Of a stretch of DNA of 64,000 nt, positions 1 through 8,730 are shown piece after piece. Source of the DNA: Peribacillus muralis (lineage in GTDB: Bacteria; Bacillota; Bacilli; Bacillales; DSM-1321); NCBI RefSeq assembly GCF_001645685.2, contig NZ_CP017081.1, positions 1 to 64,000 on the forward strand, read 5' to 3'. Position 1 is the first letter of the stretch. Each line of letters begins with the position of its first letter. The translations under genes were made by a program, and so were the position numbers. Below the pieces are notes generated by a model. That model was not told where the DNA came from and did not search any database. It worked only from the letters and a program-made list of their open reading frames with translations.

Positions 1-2718
1 TCTTTGTTTCCATAAGATATTCAAAATCTTTTCTTCTAAGACAGACGGAATTCTCTTATTAAATTTAAAACCTATAACTTTTAATAAAGTTTTATCGTTA
101 ACTTCATTTAAAAAATCAGATTCTATATATTCATTATCTAATAACATTAAAGAAATTATTAATTCTAGTTCATAATCTACCAGCCTTGTTTTATCTAACT
201 CTTTAATAACACTTATTATTTTATTCTTCTCATCAAAATTATTGTAAAATACTCTTTCAAATAAAGCATTTAAGAATGATCCTCTAGCCAGCCCTTCTAA
301 TAACTTAGTGTTCTCAACAAAATTTTCAAATGCATTATTATTTGAAAAATAAAAGCTAAAGTAATTTCTAAACAATGATCCTCTACCTATCTTTAAACTA
401 AATAGAAATGTCTCGAGTTTTTTCTTTTCTTCCAATAATCTTTTATTATCATTAAAATGTGTAAAGTAAAAGCTTAAGTTGTCTTCATTAATTTCATCTA
501 TATTTGGTTTTACCATTTTAGTTAAAATTTTAGTCGCTCTTTTATTGGTAAAATCAGAATTTATTTCATGAGTTTTCGAAGCATTATCAACAAAATACTT
601 ATTATTATTGAAGTAATTCTCAAATGTATTTCGTGAATTTTTAACTTGTAATAGAAGATATTTATCCCAGTTAATTTCTAAGTCTAAAGAATCTAAATAG
701 GATTTTATTTTTCCTAATACTATTTTTGCCATTTTCTCATCTTCCAGAATTAATATAATATCATCAACATATCTGTAATAAAAGTTGAAGTTTACTTCAA
801 TCAAATTTTCTATATATTCATCTAATTCTATTAGATAAACTTCTGCTAGATATCTCGCAAAGGCAGGGCCTTGAGGTACTCCTTTATCATCTAGTTTTTC
901 TGCTTCACATAGATTCATTAAATAATCTATTAAATTATTATATTTATTCAACTGTTCTTCACTTAATAAACTTATTTTTTCTTCAATTATCTTTGATGGG
1001 CCATGAATTAGTTTCGTTCTTAATCTTCCCAAATTAATACTGGAATAAAAGTTTTTAATGTCAAGCTTTAAAACATAATGGTCTTCTAGTAAATCTTCAT
1101 TTAGTCTTTCCATAATTCTATTTCTATAAATTAACCATTGCTGCATCCAAGGTTTAAAGATATTATAATTAGCAAAACTATTTTCAAATTTATATCCATA
1201 CGAGTTATCCGAAAACTCAGTATAATAAAAGGAATTCAATGTTTTAATAAGGTATGTAGATATTATCTTTTCTTCTGCTGGAAGAGCATAAAGAGTCCTT
1301 ATTTTTTCATCTTTTTCATATCGATTAAATTTATAGAAATCGTTTATTTTATATTTACCGTTTAGAGTGTTAGTAACCTTCTCTTTAAAATCTTTATGAT
1401 TAATGTTGTCTAATTCTAAGTGTGTAAATAAAAATGGTATTTCATCGTTTTGCTTTGTATACTTTTTTTGAACCTTTCTAATCCTATCAATTTCAGGTTC
1501 TTTTACTTCAAAAGCATCATATGGCACCAACTCCGTATCTTTTAGATACCTAAGAGGAGAGTACTCTTTTAAGTTAACAATTCCTTGTTTTTTTACCACC
1601 ACATCATTGTCACAATCACAATTATACTGTGGAAATTTAGTTCTTAAGAATACACAGGTTGGAGGATAGAGATTTAAATTTTCAAGTTTTTTCTTAGTAA
1701 GATCTGGCCTGAAGTTATCTATTTTAGAAAAAAACTCCCACAATAGTTCCTTTCCATAATTATCATTTTCTGAAGTTTTCAATCTATTTAATAATCCTAC
1801 AAAAATTACTCTTTCATTTTCATTAAGGTTGTTTGGATAATTCTTTAGTAATTCCTTAACTATGTTACATTGGCTTAACTTATCCAAAATACTATCTAGA
1901 TTTTCTCTTGTTTCCTTTAAGATTCCTCTTGTTGAAATAAAAGGATTTAATTGCTTGTTATCTTCTTCAATTAACTCTATATCTAATTTTGTTACTACAT
2001 CATTAAACTTTTGTAATTCGTAATTTGACATTATACTTAATTGTGAATTAAGAAAACTCTCATCAAGATTACTTCTCCAATTATCCACGGAATTAGAAAA
2101 AGAATAAATATCTTCAATAAGATAAGAATAACATTGCGATTTAGTATGAAATGATAAAGGAAGTTTAACGCCAAATCCTACCCTGTTATTGTTGTTATTT
2201 CCGTTTTTAGGGAATACATCAACATTAATGTTGCTATTTTTACTTTCTTTAAACTCTTCTTCTATTCTCTGTATTAACTGGTAAGCATGTGACTTTTCAA
2301 TAGACTCAGTAAAGACTATCCAAATGTGGATTCCTCTGTTACCTGAAAATTCCGTAATATATTTAATGTGTAGTGAATCTAAAAATCTGCTTACCTTTTT
2401 TACTTCATCAATTAGTAAGTCCATATATTTATCAGGATGTTTTGAATCATTCCTTTTTATAACCGCTTTATCAATGTCAAAATCTAGACATATCCACTTT
2501 AATTTAGTTTTTACTTGCTGATATGTAAGATAGCTTTTTTTATTTACTAACATATCGTGTATCCTTAGTGGATCCATAATATTATTTTTAGTATTATAAT
2601 TGCCATCTTGTAATTGTTCTGCAAAATATTTTTTATTCATAACAAAAAGTTCATAAAGCTTATTAGCAAGGCTTTTATATAGTTTTTTCTTTGATATATC
2701 TGTGGTCTTTATTGCCAT
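1..2718 (-). CDS. Primase-polymerase (AEP)-reverse transcriptase fusion, 3' end beyond window
   Basis: I read 906 codons without a stop from ATG at 2718 to the left edge, so the protein is at least 906 residues and its C-terminus is missing. A GAGAGGAG ribosome binding site precedes the start. Residues about 60-240 look like an archaeo-eukaryotic primase: the metal motif is CLDFDID (D79, D81) and the second motif is SGNRGIHIWIVF with H131. Four cysteines (C284, C355, C367, C369) sit in a PriL/PriCT-like stretch including PPTC and CDC. A reverse-transcriptase palm follows: LDIKNFYSSI (D553), GVPQGPAFARYLAE (PQG at 615-617) and YRYVDDIILI (D652, D653). Residues 690-906 are helical and lysine-rich with no domain I recognise. 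It has no group II intron maturase features. RT/primase fusions are known among bacterial defence RTs (from memory UG10/DRT7), but I cannot assign the subgroup. Activity is inferred from motifs only. Confidence 0.9.
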   Translation of the reverse strand, partial: MAIKTTDISKKKLYKSLANKLYELFVMNKKYFAEQLQDGNYNTKNNIMDPLRIHDMLVNKKSYLTYQQVKTKLKWICLDFDIDKAVIKRNDSKHPDKYMDLLIDEVKKVSRFLDSLHIKYITEFSGNRGIHIWIVFTESIEKSHAYQLIQRIEEEFKESKNSNINVDVFPKNGNNNNNRVGFGVKLPLSFHTKSQCYSYLIEDIYSFSNSVDNWRSNLDESFLNSQLSIMSNYELQKFNDVVTKLDIELIEEDNKQLNPFISTRGILKETRENLDSILDKLSQCNIVKELLKNYPNNLNENERVIFVGLLNRLKTSENDNYGKELLWEFFSKIDNFRPDLTKKKLENLNLYPPTCVFLRTKFPQYNCDCDNDVVVKKQGIVNLKEYSPLRYLKDTELVPYDAFEVKEPEIDRIRKVQKKYTKQNDEIPFLFTHLELDNINHKDFKEKVTNTLNGKYKINDFYKFNRYEKDEKIRTLYALPAEEKIISTYLIKTLNSFYYTEFSDNSYGYKFENSFANYNIFKPWMQQWLIYRNRIMERLNEDLLEDHYVLKLDIKNFYSSINLGRLRTKLIHGPSKIIEEKISLLSEEQLNKYNNLIDYLMNLCEAEKLDDKGVPQGPAFARYLAEVYLIELDEYIENLIEVNFNFYYRYVDDIILILEDEKMAKIVLGKIKSYLDSLDLEINWDKYLLLQVKNSRNTFENYFNNNKYFVDNASKTHEINSDFTNKRATKILTKMVKPNIDEINEDNLSFYFTHFNDNKRLLEEKKKLETFLFSLKIGRGSLFRNYFSFYFSNNNAFENFVENTKLLEGLARGSFLNALFERVFYNNFDEKNKIISVIKELDKTRLVDYELELIISLMLLDNEYIESDFLNEVNDKTLLKVIGFKFNKRIPSVLEEKILNILWKQR

Positions 2719-3194
2719 ATTATTTGCTCCTCTCAATTATAAAAAAATATACACTTTATTAAAATCTAAAAGAAATCAACCTAGTTCAATTCTACTATTC
2801 ATAGCAATATTATCCAACAAAAATTCCAAATATATTCATCTACAGTAAAAATATATTGACTGTTTTGTTTTTGGTAGTAATCGCTAGCAATTGTTGATAT
2901 AAAATTACATTTTATTTAACTATAATGATTTTTAACTTCGCAGCTATACAGGATTAGAAATTTCTATGGCAGTATTTGGTCTATTAAATAAAAGACAAAA
3001 CGAATATAACCAAGTATATTGTTGATACGTTGGATTATTACTTCCTAGTCAGTCTATCCGCGTATTGTAGGAATTAAGAAAAACCAATGTTTCCTTAATA
3101 ACCTCTTTTACAAAACATAGGTTTGTTGGGAAGAAAATGCATATCTCGAATAAATAGGAGTAAAATAGTTTATAGAAGAAATTTAAATTATAAA
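2719..3194. other. AT-rich intergenic leader of the RT gene
   Basis: About 475 bases upstream of the RT-primase gene contain no convincing ORF. TA-rich hexamers occur just upstream of the start on the minus strand, but I could not fix a -35/-10 pair with normal spacing. The region could hold a non-coding RNA, as some defence RTs require, but I see no strong structure apart from the terminator hairpin at its right end. Confidence 0.4.
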
Positions 3195-3242
3195 ATTCAA
3201 AAAAGGAGCATTTGCTATACGGCAGATGCTCCTTTTTTGAAT
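3195..3242. terminator. Bidirectional terminator hairpin
   Basis: There is a perfect 17-bp inverted repeat (3195-3211 with 3226-3242) around a short loop that itself contains TGC/GCA. The arms carry A6 and T6 tracts at their edges, so it can act on both strands. It separates the decayed resolvase from the RT-primase gene, whose transcription must therefore start downstream of it. Confidence 0.85.
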
Positions 3243-3253
3243 TGTTTCTTCTA

Positions 3254-3875
3254 TTATATAGAACTACTTTGAAAGTCTCTCTCATATTCCTTAACCAACT
3301 TGTAAAAAGTCGTCTTTTTAACGCCTAATACCGCCATGGATTTAACGGCTGTCACCTCTCCTGCTTTCCATAAATCATAGACTTCTTTAAACTCTTCCGT
3401 TAATTGAGTTTTCGGCCGGCCGAAAGGCACACCGTTTTGCAAAGCCACATCAATTCCTTCACGCTGCCGTTTTCTAATACGGTCCCGTTCCTCTTCGGCC
3501 ATCCAAGAAAGGATTTGTAAAACAAGATCTGCGATGAATGTTCCTAAACTATCCTTAAATTGGGTAGTGTCCAACAAAGGCATATCCATCACCACGATAT
3601 CTGCTTGAATATTTTTCGTGATGTCATTTCATTCCTGAAGAATCTCTTCTTTGTTTCGGCCAAATCGATCCAGCGAATGAATGTAAAGAATGTCCCCTTT
3701 TCGAATCATCCTTTTCAAAAGTTGATATTGTTCTCGTTCAAAAATTTTTCCCACTTTGTTTATCTAGGAAGATATCTCGTTCGTCCAATCCTTTTTCTTT
3801 CATGGCCTGCATTTGACGTCCCTCGTTTTGCTCTTTGCTGCTGTCCCGTATATACCCAAATTTACGAATATCCAT
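3254..3875 (-). pseudogene. Serine recombinase (Tn3-type resolvase), broken
   Basis: Reading from ATG at 3875, the N-terminal catalytic domain begins MDIRKFGYIRDSSKEQ, with the resolvase serine region, and continues through LDRFGRNKEEI. The C-terminal part (from about 3595 down) reads GTFIADLVLQILSWMAEEER then an RRxGxPFGRP-like linker and a helix-turn-helix ending in VKKTTFYKLVKEYE. Two lesions break it: an extra T in the run near 3750, which shifts the frame just after KNF, and a TGA where tryptophan is expected near 3631. An intact family member is about 190-205 residues. It was probably the resolvase of a transposon whose res-like sites lie just upstream. It is not expected to be functional. 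Confidence 0.88.
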
Positions 3876-3920
3876 CTTTAACTCCTCTTTCTATTTTTCT
3901 TTCTCTTATTCTACCAAAAA

Positions 3921-4044
3921 CGTTCGTAAAAGTGTATGTAAAACAAAGAACGTTCGTAAAGTGTTTTTTAACTTTAACGAACGCTAAAATAAGAGAATTT
4001 TATAGAAAAAAGACCCGTTCGTAAAAGTGTACTTTTACGAACGG
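3921..4044. repeat. Resolvase-type (res-like) palindromic sites
   Basis: The motif CGTTCGTAAA(A)GTGT recurs at 3921 and 3951, in inverted or partial form near 3975, and as a near-perfect palindrome at 4015-4044 (14-bp arms CCGTTCGTAAAAGT and its complement around GT). Arrays of inverted 12-mers just upstream of a resolvase gene are the usual layout of res/II-III binding sites. They lie 46-170 bp upstream of the broken resolvase start, which fits, but binding is inferred. Confidence 0.6.
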
Positions 4045-4602
4045 TAGCAAAAATTCTATACCGCCTATTTCGGAAATTTAATACGCTAAGAGATTCCAAC
4101 CTAAAAAGTCGATTTCCTTGAACTGCACCCCAATTGTTAGATACAACTAACAATTGGAGGTGCAGGTTTTTATGGCGAAAATTTTCTTCTAAAAAAAATA
4201 CAGGCAACGATTGATACTTTGGCAGGTCTTCCTTCTGATTTTTTCTCATCATAGAATGTTTAAGCTTTTCGTTCCTTAATCTTCTTATGCCGCATATTAC
4301 GCCAAGATACAGAGAATGACGTAATAAGCTCGCACCTCTTCTAATTATACAATTATTGGTTGCAGTTATTACGCACATATTGGGCTAAATGAAGCCACTG
4401 AGACAACAAGAGATTTGTCAGATATTAGTGTAGGGAAAAAGCTTGTTTATACTCTGAAGCACTTTAAACGATTTTATTGGAAAAAGGGCAGGAAGCTCAT
4501 GAGGACAAGTTCCATTGAAAAACTTCTTTCCATTTCACAACCTCCTTATTTTTTAAATACCTAACGAAAAAAAAAGAGTTTCCTTTGTGGGAAACTCTCA
4601 GT
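4045..4602. mobile_element. IS debris between resolvase and IS1182
   Basis: This stretch has no intact gene. At 4123-4165 a nearly perfect inverted repeat (arms CTGCACC..CCAATTGTTAG and CTAACAATTGG..AGGTGCAG) looks like two transposon ends facing each other. It is followed by ATGGCGAAA, which resembles the start of an IS3-type orfA and breaks within a few codons. From 4381 one plus frame stays open for about 60 codons but matches nothing I recognise. A small hairpin (AGAGTTTCC/GGAAACTCT) lies at about 4573-4598. Confidence 0.45.
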
Positions 4603-4708
4603 TTGTAGACAAAAGGGTTTCGGAATTTAAAAATTCTGAACCCCTTTTGAAATTCCCTTTGAAATTTTGACCAAAGGTTATGAGATTTGGGCTCTTCGAG
4701 CCACTATG

Positions 4709-6064
4709 TTAAGCCATTTTAGGACCTTGCCATGTCCAAGTGGCCATCTTCTTTAAATTAATGGCAGCGAAAGTAAGCATCGCTTGCATCGACAATTTTT
4801 TAAGTCCCCTTAAAGTAGTCCAACGCATACCATGCTTTTCTTTTGCATCTGCGAATACACGCTCAATCGTTTCTTTGCGTTTCGCATATATAGGTTTTAC
4901 CTCTTGATGATGACGCAGATGATCTGCTTCTTCCACATATGCTTGCAGATATGCCGTGTCACTACTTTTTGATGGTCTTTGCTTTCAGTACACCGTGATA
5001 AAAATGAGCATGTTGCACAAATTTGTTTTGGCGATTTGTACTCGCGATAGCCCTCTTTATTTGTTGTTAAGTACTTTAAAGTTTCTCCCGAAGGGCAAAG
5101 GTAACAATCAAAGTGTTCATCGTAAACATAGTCATGTTTGCGAAAAAATCCTTCTTTTGTACGAGGACGTGTATAGGGTAAAGCAGGTGTGATTTCTTTG
5201 TTAAATAGGTAGCTTGTAATCGCTGGTGTTTTATAAGCTGCATCTGCGGCAACTGCTTCTGGTTTTCCAACTTTCTCAATCACTTGCTCAACAAGTGGCT
5301 CCAAAATATGACTGTCATGTGTATTACCAGGGGTTACAATCGTTCCCAATACAAAACCGTTGCGGTCTACGGCCGCATGGAATGAATAGGCAAACTGTTT
5401 TGTTCGTTCATCTTTCACATAGTAGCCACGCTCAGGATCAGTAGTACTTTCTTTAATTGCTTTGGTTTCTTCCTTATCAAATTTATCTGGTGGAAAAGGC
5501 TTCTTTCCATGGTTTTCACGATCTTGATTGATTTCATCTTGAAGACGTCCTTGATATGGTCGTGTTTCTTTGCGTACGATTTTCTTTTCAAATTTGCGCT
5601 TATTCGCATTGGCTTTCACATGTGTGGAATCGACGAATACGTGTTCAGCACTTATTAACTCTCTATCAGCAGCTGTCATTAAGATGCGATAGAAAATCTG
5701 TTCAAACAGGTATGTATCTTTAAAGCGTCGTTCATAATTTTTCCCGAACGTGGAGTAGGAGGTACTTATCATGGAAACCATAGCCTAAGAACCAACGGTA
5801 AGCCATATTGGTTTCAACTTCTTCAATCGTTTTACGCATAGAACGAATACCGAAGGTATATTGAATGAATGTCAGTTTAACTAAAATAACTGGATCAATA
5901 CTTGGGCGTCCTACCTCTGAATACCTATCTATCACCAAATCATAAATGAAAGTGAAGTCAATGGAAGCCTCCATTTTACGAACCAAATGATTCGCCGGCA
6001 CCAGTTGATTTAAAGTAATCATTTCAAGTTGATCTCGCTGAATAGAATTATGTTTCGAAAGCAT
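4709..6064 (-). pseudogene. IS1182-family transposase, two frameshifts
   Basis: The start is ATG at 6064 (MLSKHNSIQRDQ) behind GAGGTG, typical of IS1182 transposases of about 450-480 residues. The first segment carries the N-terminal DUF772-type region (GRPSIDPVILVKL). Near 5760 the frame shifts between GYGFHDK and STFGKNYERRF. The middle segment has the DDE core (VFVDSTHVKANANKRK, AVDRNGFVLGT, AADAAYKTP). Near 4935 a second shift separates KVVTRHI from EEADHLRHHQ; the last segment, ending at 4709, holds the catalytic-Glu region KRKETIERVFADAKEKHG. All three pieces are collinear, so it is one gene with two recent indels. It is not functional as read. Confidence 0.92.
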
Positions 6065-6150
6065 CCTCATCACCTCAAGTTTTAATAGTTCTATTTTAAA
6101 ACATAAAAGACTGTAGGCAAAAGGAGTTTCCATCAAAATTTTAAACATAG

Positions 6151-6280
6151 TTGATTGGAACGGAAGGTGCGAGACTCCTGCGGGAATAGCGAGTCTAAGG
6201 GAGACCTCACAGGCGCAATTGCGCCGAGGAGGCTCCTGGACCGCCCGCGGAAAGCGAGTGCCTGAAGTGAAAATCAACGT
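6151..6280. repeat. GC-rich Bacillaceae intergenic repeat inside the IS
   Basis: About 130 bp of strikingly GC-rich sequence begins TTGATTGGAACGGAAGG, contains GCGAGACTCCTGCGGGAA and GCGCCGAGGAGGCTCC, and ends AAATCAA, so the termini are complementary. It matches from memory a dispersed intergenic repeat common in Bacillus-like genomes. It sits between the IS1182 transposase start and the right IS end, so it either travels with the IS or inserted into it. Confidence 0.6.
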
Positions 6281-6306
6281 CCAAATTTGTACAGGCCAAA
6301 AAAAAT

Positions 6307-6342
6307 GTAGACAAACTCGATTTTCATCGAGTTTGTCTACAG
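6307..6342. repeat. Perfect 16-bp inverted repeat at IS right end
   Basis: The arm TGTAGACAAACTCGAT (6307-6322) and its exact complement (6327-6342) flank a TTTC loop. The outer TGTAGACAAA matches the opposite IS end, so this hairpin overlaps the terminal repeat of the IS1182-type element. Confidence 0.7.
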
Positions 6343-6349
6343 TCTGAAA

Positions 6350-6380
6350 CAAGGACTGTATAAATAACAGTCCTTGTTTT
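6350..6380. terminator. Terminator downstream of the OYE gene
   Basis: The arms ACAAGGACTGT (6350-6360) and ACAGTCCTTGT (6368-6378) surround a short AT loop with a T-run on the plus strand and A/T tracts on both sides. It lies 10 bases beyond the stop of the minus-strand old-yellow-enzyme gene and separates it from the IS. Confidence 0.75.
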
Positions 6381-6389
6381 TAATTTATC

Positions 6390-7466
6390 TTATTTAGAAT
6401 TTAAAAATGGGTAATCTGTGTAGCCTTTGCTATCTCCACCGTAAAATGTTGTTCGATCTGGTTCATTTAATTGTGCACCAGTTTTTAATCGTTCAACAAA
6501 ATCTGGATTACCTAAGGCCCATGCTCCTACAGGAGCGACTTCTGCAAGGTTTGCCTCGATGTCTGTATCAATATTTTCAAGTGGACGGCCAGAACGATTT
6601 ACTAGTAAAGTATTTTGCCAAACATCCCGAATTTCTTTTAAGAAATTATCATTTCCTAGATGCATTACATGCAAATAAGAGAGATTTAATTTTGCTAATT
6701 CAGGAATTAAATAACGATATACATCTAAACCATTTTCTCCTTCATTTATATCTACAAAGTCTAAGTTACCAGGAGAAATTCGGAATCCGGTTCGATCTGC
6801 ACCAATTTCTTCTGCAACTGCGGCTGTAACTTCAATGGCAAAGCGAGCACGATTTTTAGATGATCCACCATACTTATCTGTACGTGTATTAGCATTCTCT
6901 GCAATAAATTGATGAAGTAGATATCCGTTTGCACCATGAATTTCAACTCCATCTGCTCCTGCTTCGATTGCAGCAGCTGCAGCCTTGCGGAAATCATCCA
7001 CTGTAGCATGAATGTCTTCTACAGATAATTCACGAGGTACAGGTACATCTTGCATCCCCTTTTGTGTAAACATTTGCACACCTGGAGAAATAGCAGAAGG
7101 TGCAACTGGTTGACGATGGTGAGGGGTATTGTCAGGGTGTGACATACGGCCAGCATGCATTAATTGGATGTATAAATAACCTCCTGCATCATGTACTGCA
7201 TCTGTAACCTCTTTCCAACCTTCAATATGTTCTTTGGTATAAATACCTGGTGTCCTTAAATATCCTTGTCCATCATCAGAAGGCTGAGTTCCTTCAGTAA
7301 TAATCAATCCCAGTGAAGCACGTTGTGAATAATAAAGTGCAGCTAACTTTCCTGGTGTTCCATCTACATTTGCACGGCTACGAGTCATCGGTGCCATCGC
7401 TAATCGATGAGGTAAGTTCATTTTTCCTACTTTTGTTTCTGTCCATAATTTCTTCATATTAATCAT
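6390..7466 (-). CDS. Old yellow enzyme family alkene reductase (NADH:flavin oxidoreductase)
   Basis: The 358-residue TIM-barrel flavoprotein has full family length. Visible motifs are the FMN-binding start (RLAMAPMTRSRA), GLIITEGTQPS, QLMHAGRMSHP, the substrate-binding HGANGYLLHQFIAENAN and the phosphate-binding C-terminal region (LLVNRSGRP, GNPDFVERL). The family reduces activated C=C bonds or nitro compounds with NAD(P)H; this member resembles NemA/XenB-like class I enzymes more than the YqjM type. Two Met codons (7466 and 7457) compete as start; AAGGGA is 4 nt from the first and 13 nt from the second. It is followed by its own terminator. Upstream are short-chain dehydrogenases, so this looks like a xenobiotic or redox stress region. 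The physiological substrate is unknown. Confidence 0.92.
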   Translation of the reverse strand: MINMKKLWTETKVGKMNLPHRLAMAPMTRSRANVDGTPGKLAALYYSQRASLGLIITEGTQPSDDGQGYLRTPGIYTKEHIEGWKEVTDAVHDAGGYLYIQLMHAGRMSHPDNTPHHRQPVAPSAISPGVQMFTQKGMQDVPVPRELSVEDIHATVDDFRKAAAAAIEAGADGVEIHGANGYLLHQFIAENANTRTDKYGGSSKNRARFAIEVTAAVAEEIGADRTGFRISPGNLDFVDINEGENGLDVYRYLIPELAKLNLSYLHVMHLGNDNFLKEIRDVWQNTLLVNRSGRPLENIDTDIEANLAEVAPVGAWALGNPDFVERLKTGAQLNEPDRTTFYGGDSKGYTDYPFLNSK

Positions 7467-7469
7467 CTT

Positions 7470-7885
7470 TCCCTTAATTCATTTTATTTTTATTCGAACG
7501 TTATTCTTATCTTAATGGATAAAATAACGTTTTATTTTGCACTTAACATTGATCTATAACTTTCCCGGAAGGTCTTATCGTCGCTAATCAAAGGAAGTTC
7601 GAGATTATTGGGGTACTGATATTGTTAGCTCACAGGAAGTGCTTCTATATCGGGGTTTAATGCATAAGCCACGTAATCTCTTGCCCTTTTTTTAGGTTTT
7701 CGTTAGATATTTTTCAGTTCCACTGGATAACCCTCATAAACACGGTGAACGGTAACATCAGTAAGGTAAAAAAATCCCTCCTTGTTGGACTATCATGCAT
7801 TTTTGCTATTACTTCCTCGTTTTTAAAAGTGAGTATTAACCTAACATCACCAAATATTCACTCACATTATTACCTCGCGCTAATG
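7470..7885. pseudogene. Gene-free stretch with a decayed SDR tail
   Basis: At about 7570-7612 the sequence GTCTTATCGTCGCTAATCAA closely repeats the 3' end of the neighbouring short-chain dehydrogenase (GTCCTATCGTCGCTAACCAA at about 7939). A second copy of that gene has therefore decayed here. The remainder (7613-7885) shows no ORF with a ribosome binding site. Confidence 0.55.
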
Positions 7886-8593
7886 TTACCAAGGAATTTG
7901 TATTTCATCTCTAAAGAACCCACCAGAAGGTCCTTCTGGTCCTATCGTCGCTAACCAAAGGATAGACTCAGCAGCATGCTTAGGTGTTCTTGGAGCCGAT
8001 GGTCCACCCATATCTGAGCTTACCCATCCCGGATCGACCGCGTTTATTTTAATATCACCCTTGATTTCCGCAGCTACCAACCGAGTCAATCCATTTAGGG
8101 CAAGTTTAGATAACTTATAAGCGCCTACTCCTTGATGTGCCATTTCGCTCATCGCCCCATATTCTGAGGAAAGATTGATAATTCTCCCAAAGTCTTGCTT
8201 TTCCATGAGTGGAATAAAAGAATGAATTACATGATAAGCCCCAAAGAAATTAGTTGCCATCGTTTTTTCTAGAATGGAAGGATTCATATTCAGTAACTTT
8301 TCATTTTCATCCAAATAAACGCCAGCATTATTAATCAATACGTCTAATCTTCCATACCGCTCATTTACTGTGATTGCAGCTTGACGGATACTCTCTTGAT
8401 TCGTGACATCCATTACCACAAACGAAACGTCAAGATTTGATTCCCAAATTTCCCGCGCAGCTTCATGACCCATTTCTGGATTCCGACCTGCCAAAATGAC
8501 CCTAAAACCATTCAAAGCCAATTGCTTGACCAGCTCATATCCAATTCCTCGATTCGCGCCGGTTACAAGTGCAGTTTGTTTATCGTGTGACAT
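7886..8593 (-). CDS. Short-chain dehydrogenase/reductase (classical SDR)
   Basis: The 235-residue protein has the Rossmann motif TGANRGIG at about residues 11-18, the NNAG motif, a catalytic Ser in NLSSEYGAMS and the YKLSK pair (Tyr and Lys separated by three residues). PGWVSSDMGG follows the active site as in carbonyl-reductase-like SDRs. The start ATG at 8593 is preceded by GGAGGAG at normal spacing. It probably reduces a small carbonyl compound with NADPH; the substrate cannot be read from sequence. It is on the same strand as the OYE gene, but about 420 bp of decayed DNA separates them, so they are probably not one operon. Confidence 0.92.
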   Translation of the reverse strand: MSHDKQTALVTGANRGIGYELVKQLALNGFRVILAGRNPEMGHEAAREIWESNLDVSFVVMDVTNQESIRQAAITVNERYGRLDVLINNAGVYLDENEKLLNMNPSILEKTMATNFFGAYHVIHSFIPLMEKQDFGRIINLSSEYGAMSEMAHQGVGAYKLSKLALNGLTRLVAAEIKGDIKINAVDPGWVSSDMGGPSAPRTPKHAAESILWLATIGPEGPSGGFFRDEIQIPW

Positions 8594-8730
8594 TTTACTC
8601 CTCCATTTTCCGCCTAATAACCTTGTCTACTAGGCTAGGTTAGATTTTTCGGTATTAATTAAGTAAGGTGACAACCTGGAAATTTAATCAAAGAAAATTG
8701 GGCAAGAATGAATAATGATTAGAAAGCTGT

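Larger units (their letters stand above)
4603..6343 (-). mobile_element. Decayed IS1182-family insertion sequence
   Basis: A transposase pseudogene is bounded by inward-facing TGTAGACAAA motifs at both ends (about 4605 and, inverted, about 6340), which I take as the terminal inverted repeats. The right end is part of a perfect 16-bp hairpin at 6307-6342. I could not identify a target duplication. The element also contains a GC-rich intergenic repeat between its transposase start and its right end. Confidence 0.65.

Noticed and set aside
3974..4378. 134-codon minus-strand ORF
   Set aside because: It spans res-like palindromes and IS debris, has no ribosome binding site and reads like random sequence rich in Arg and Leu.
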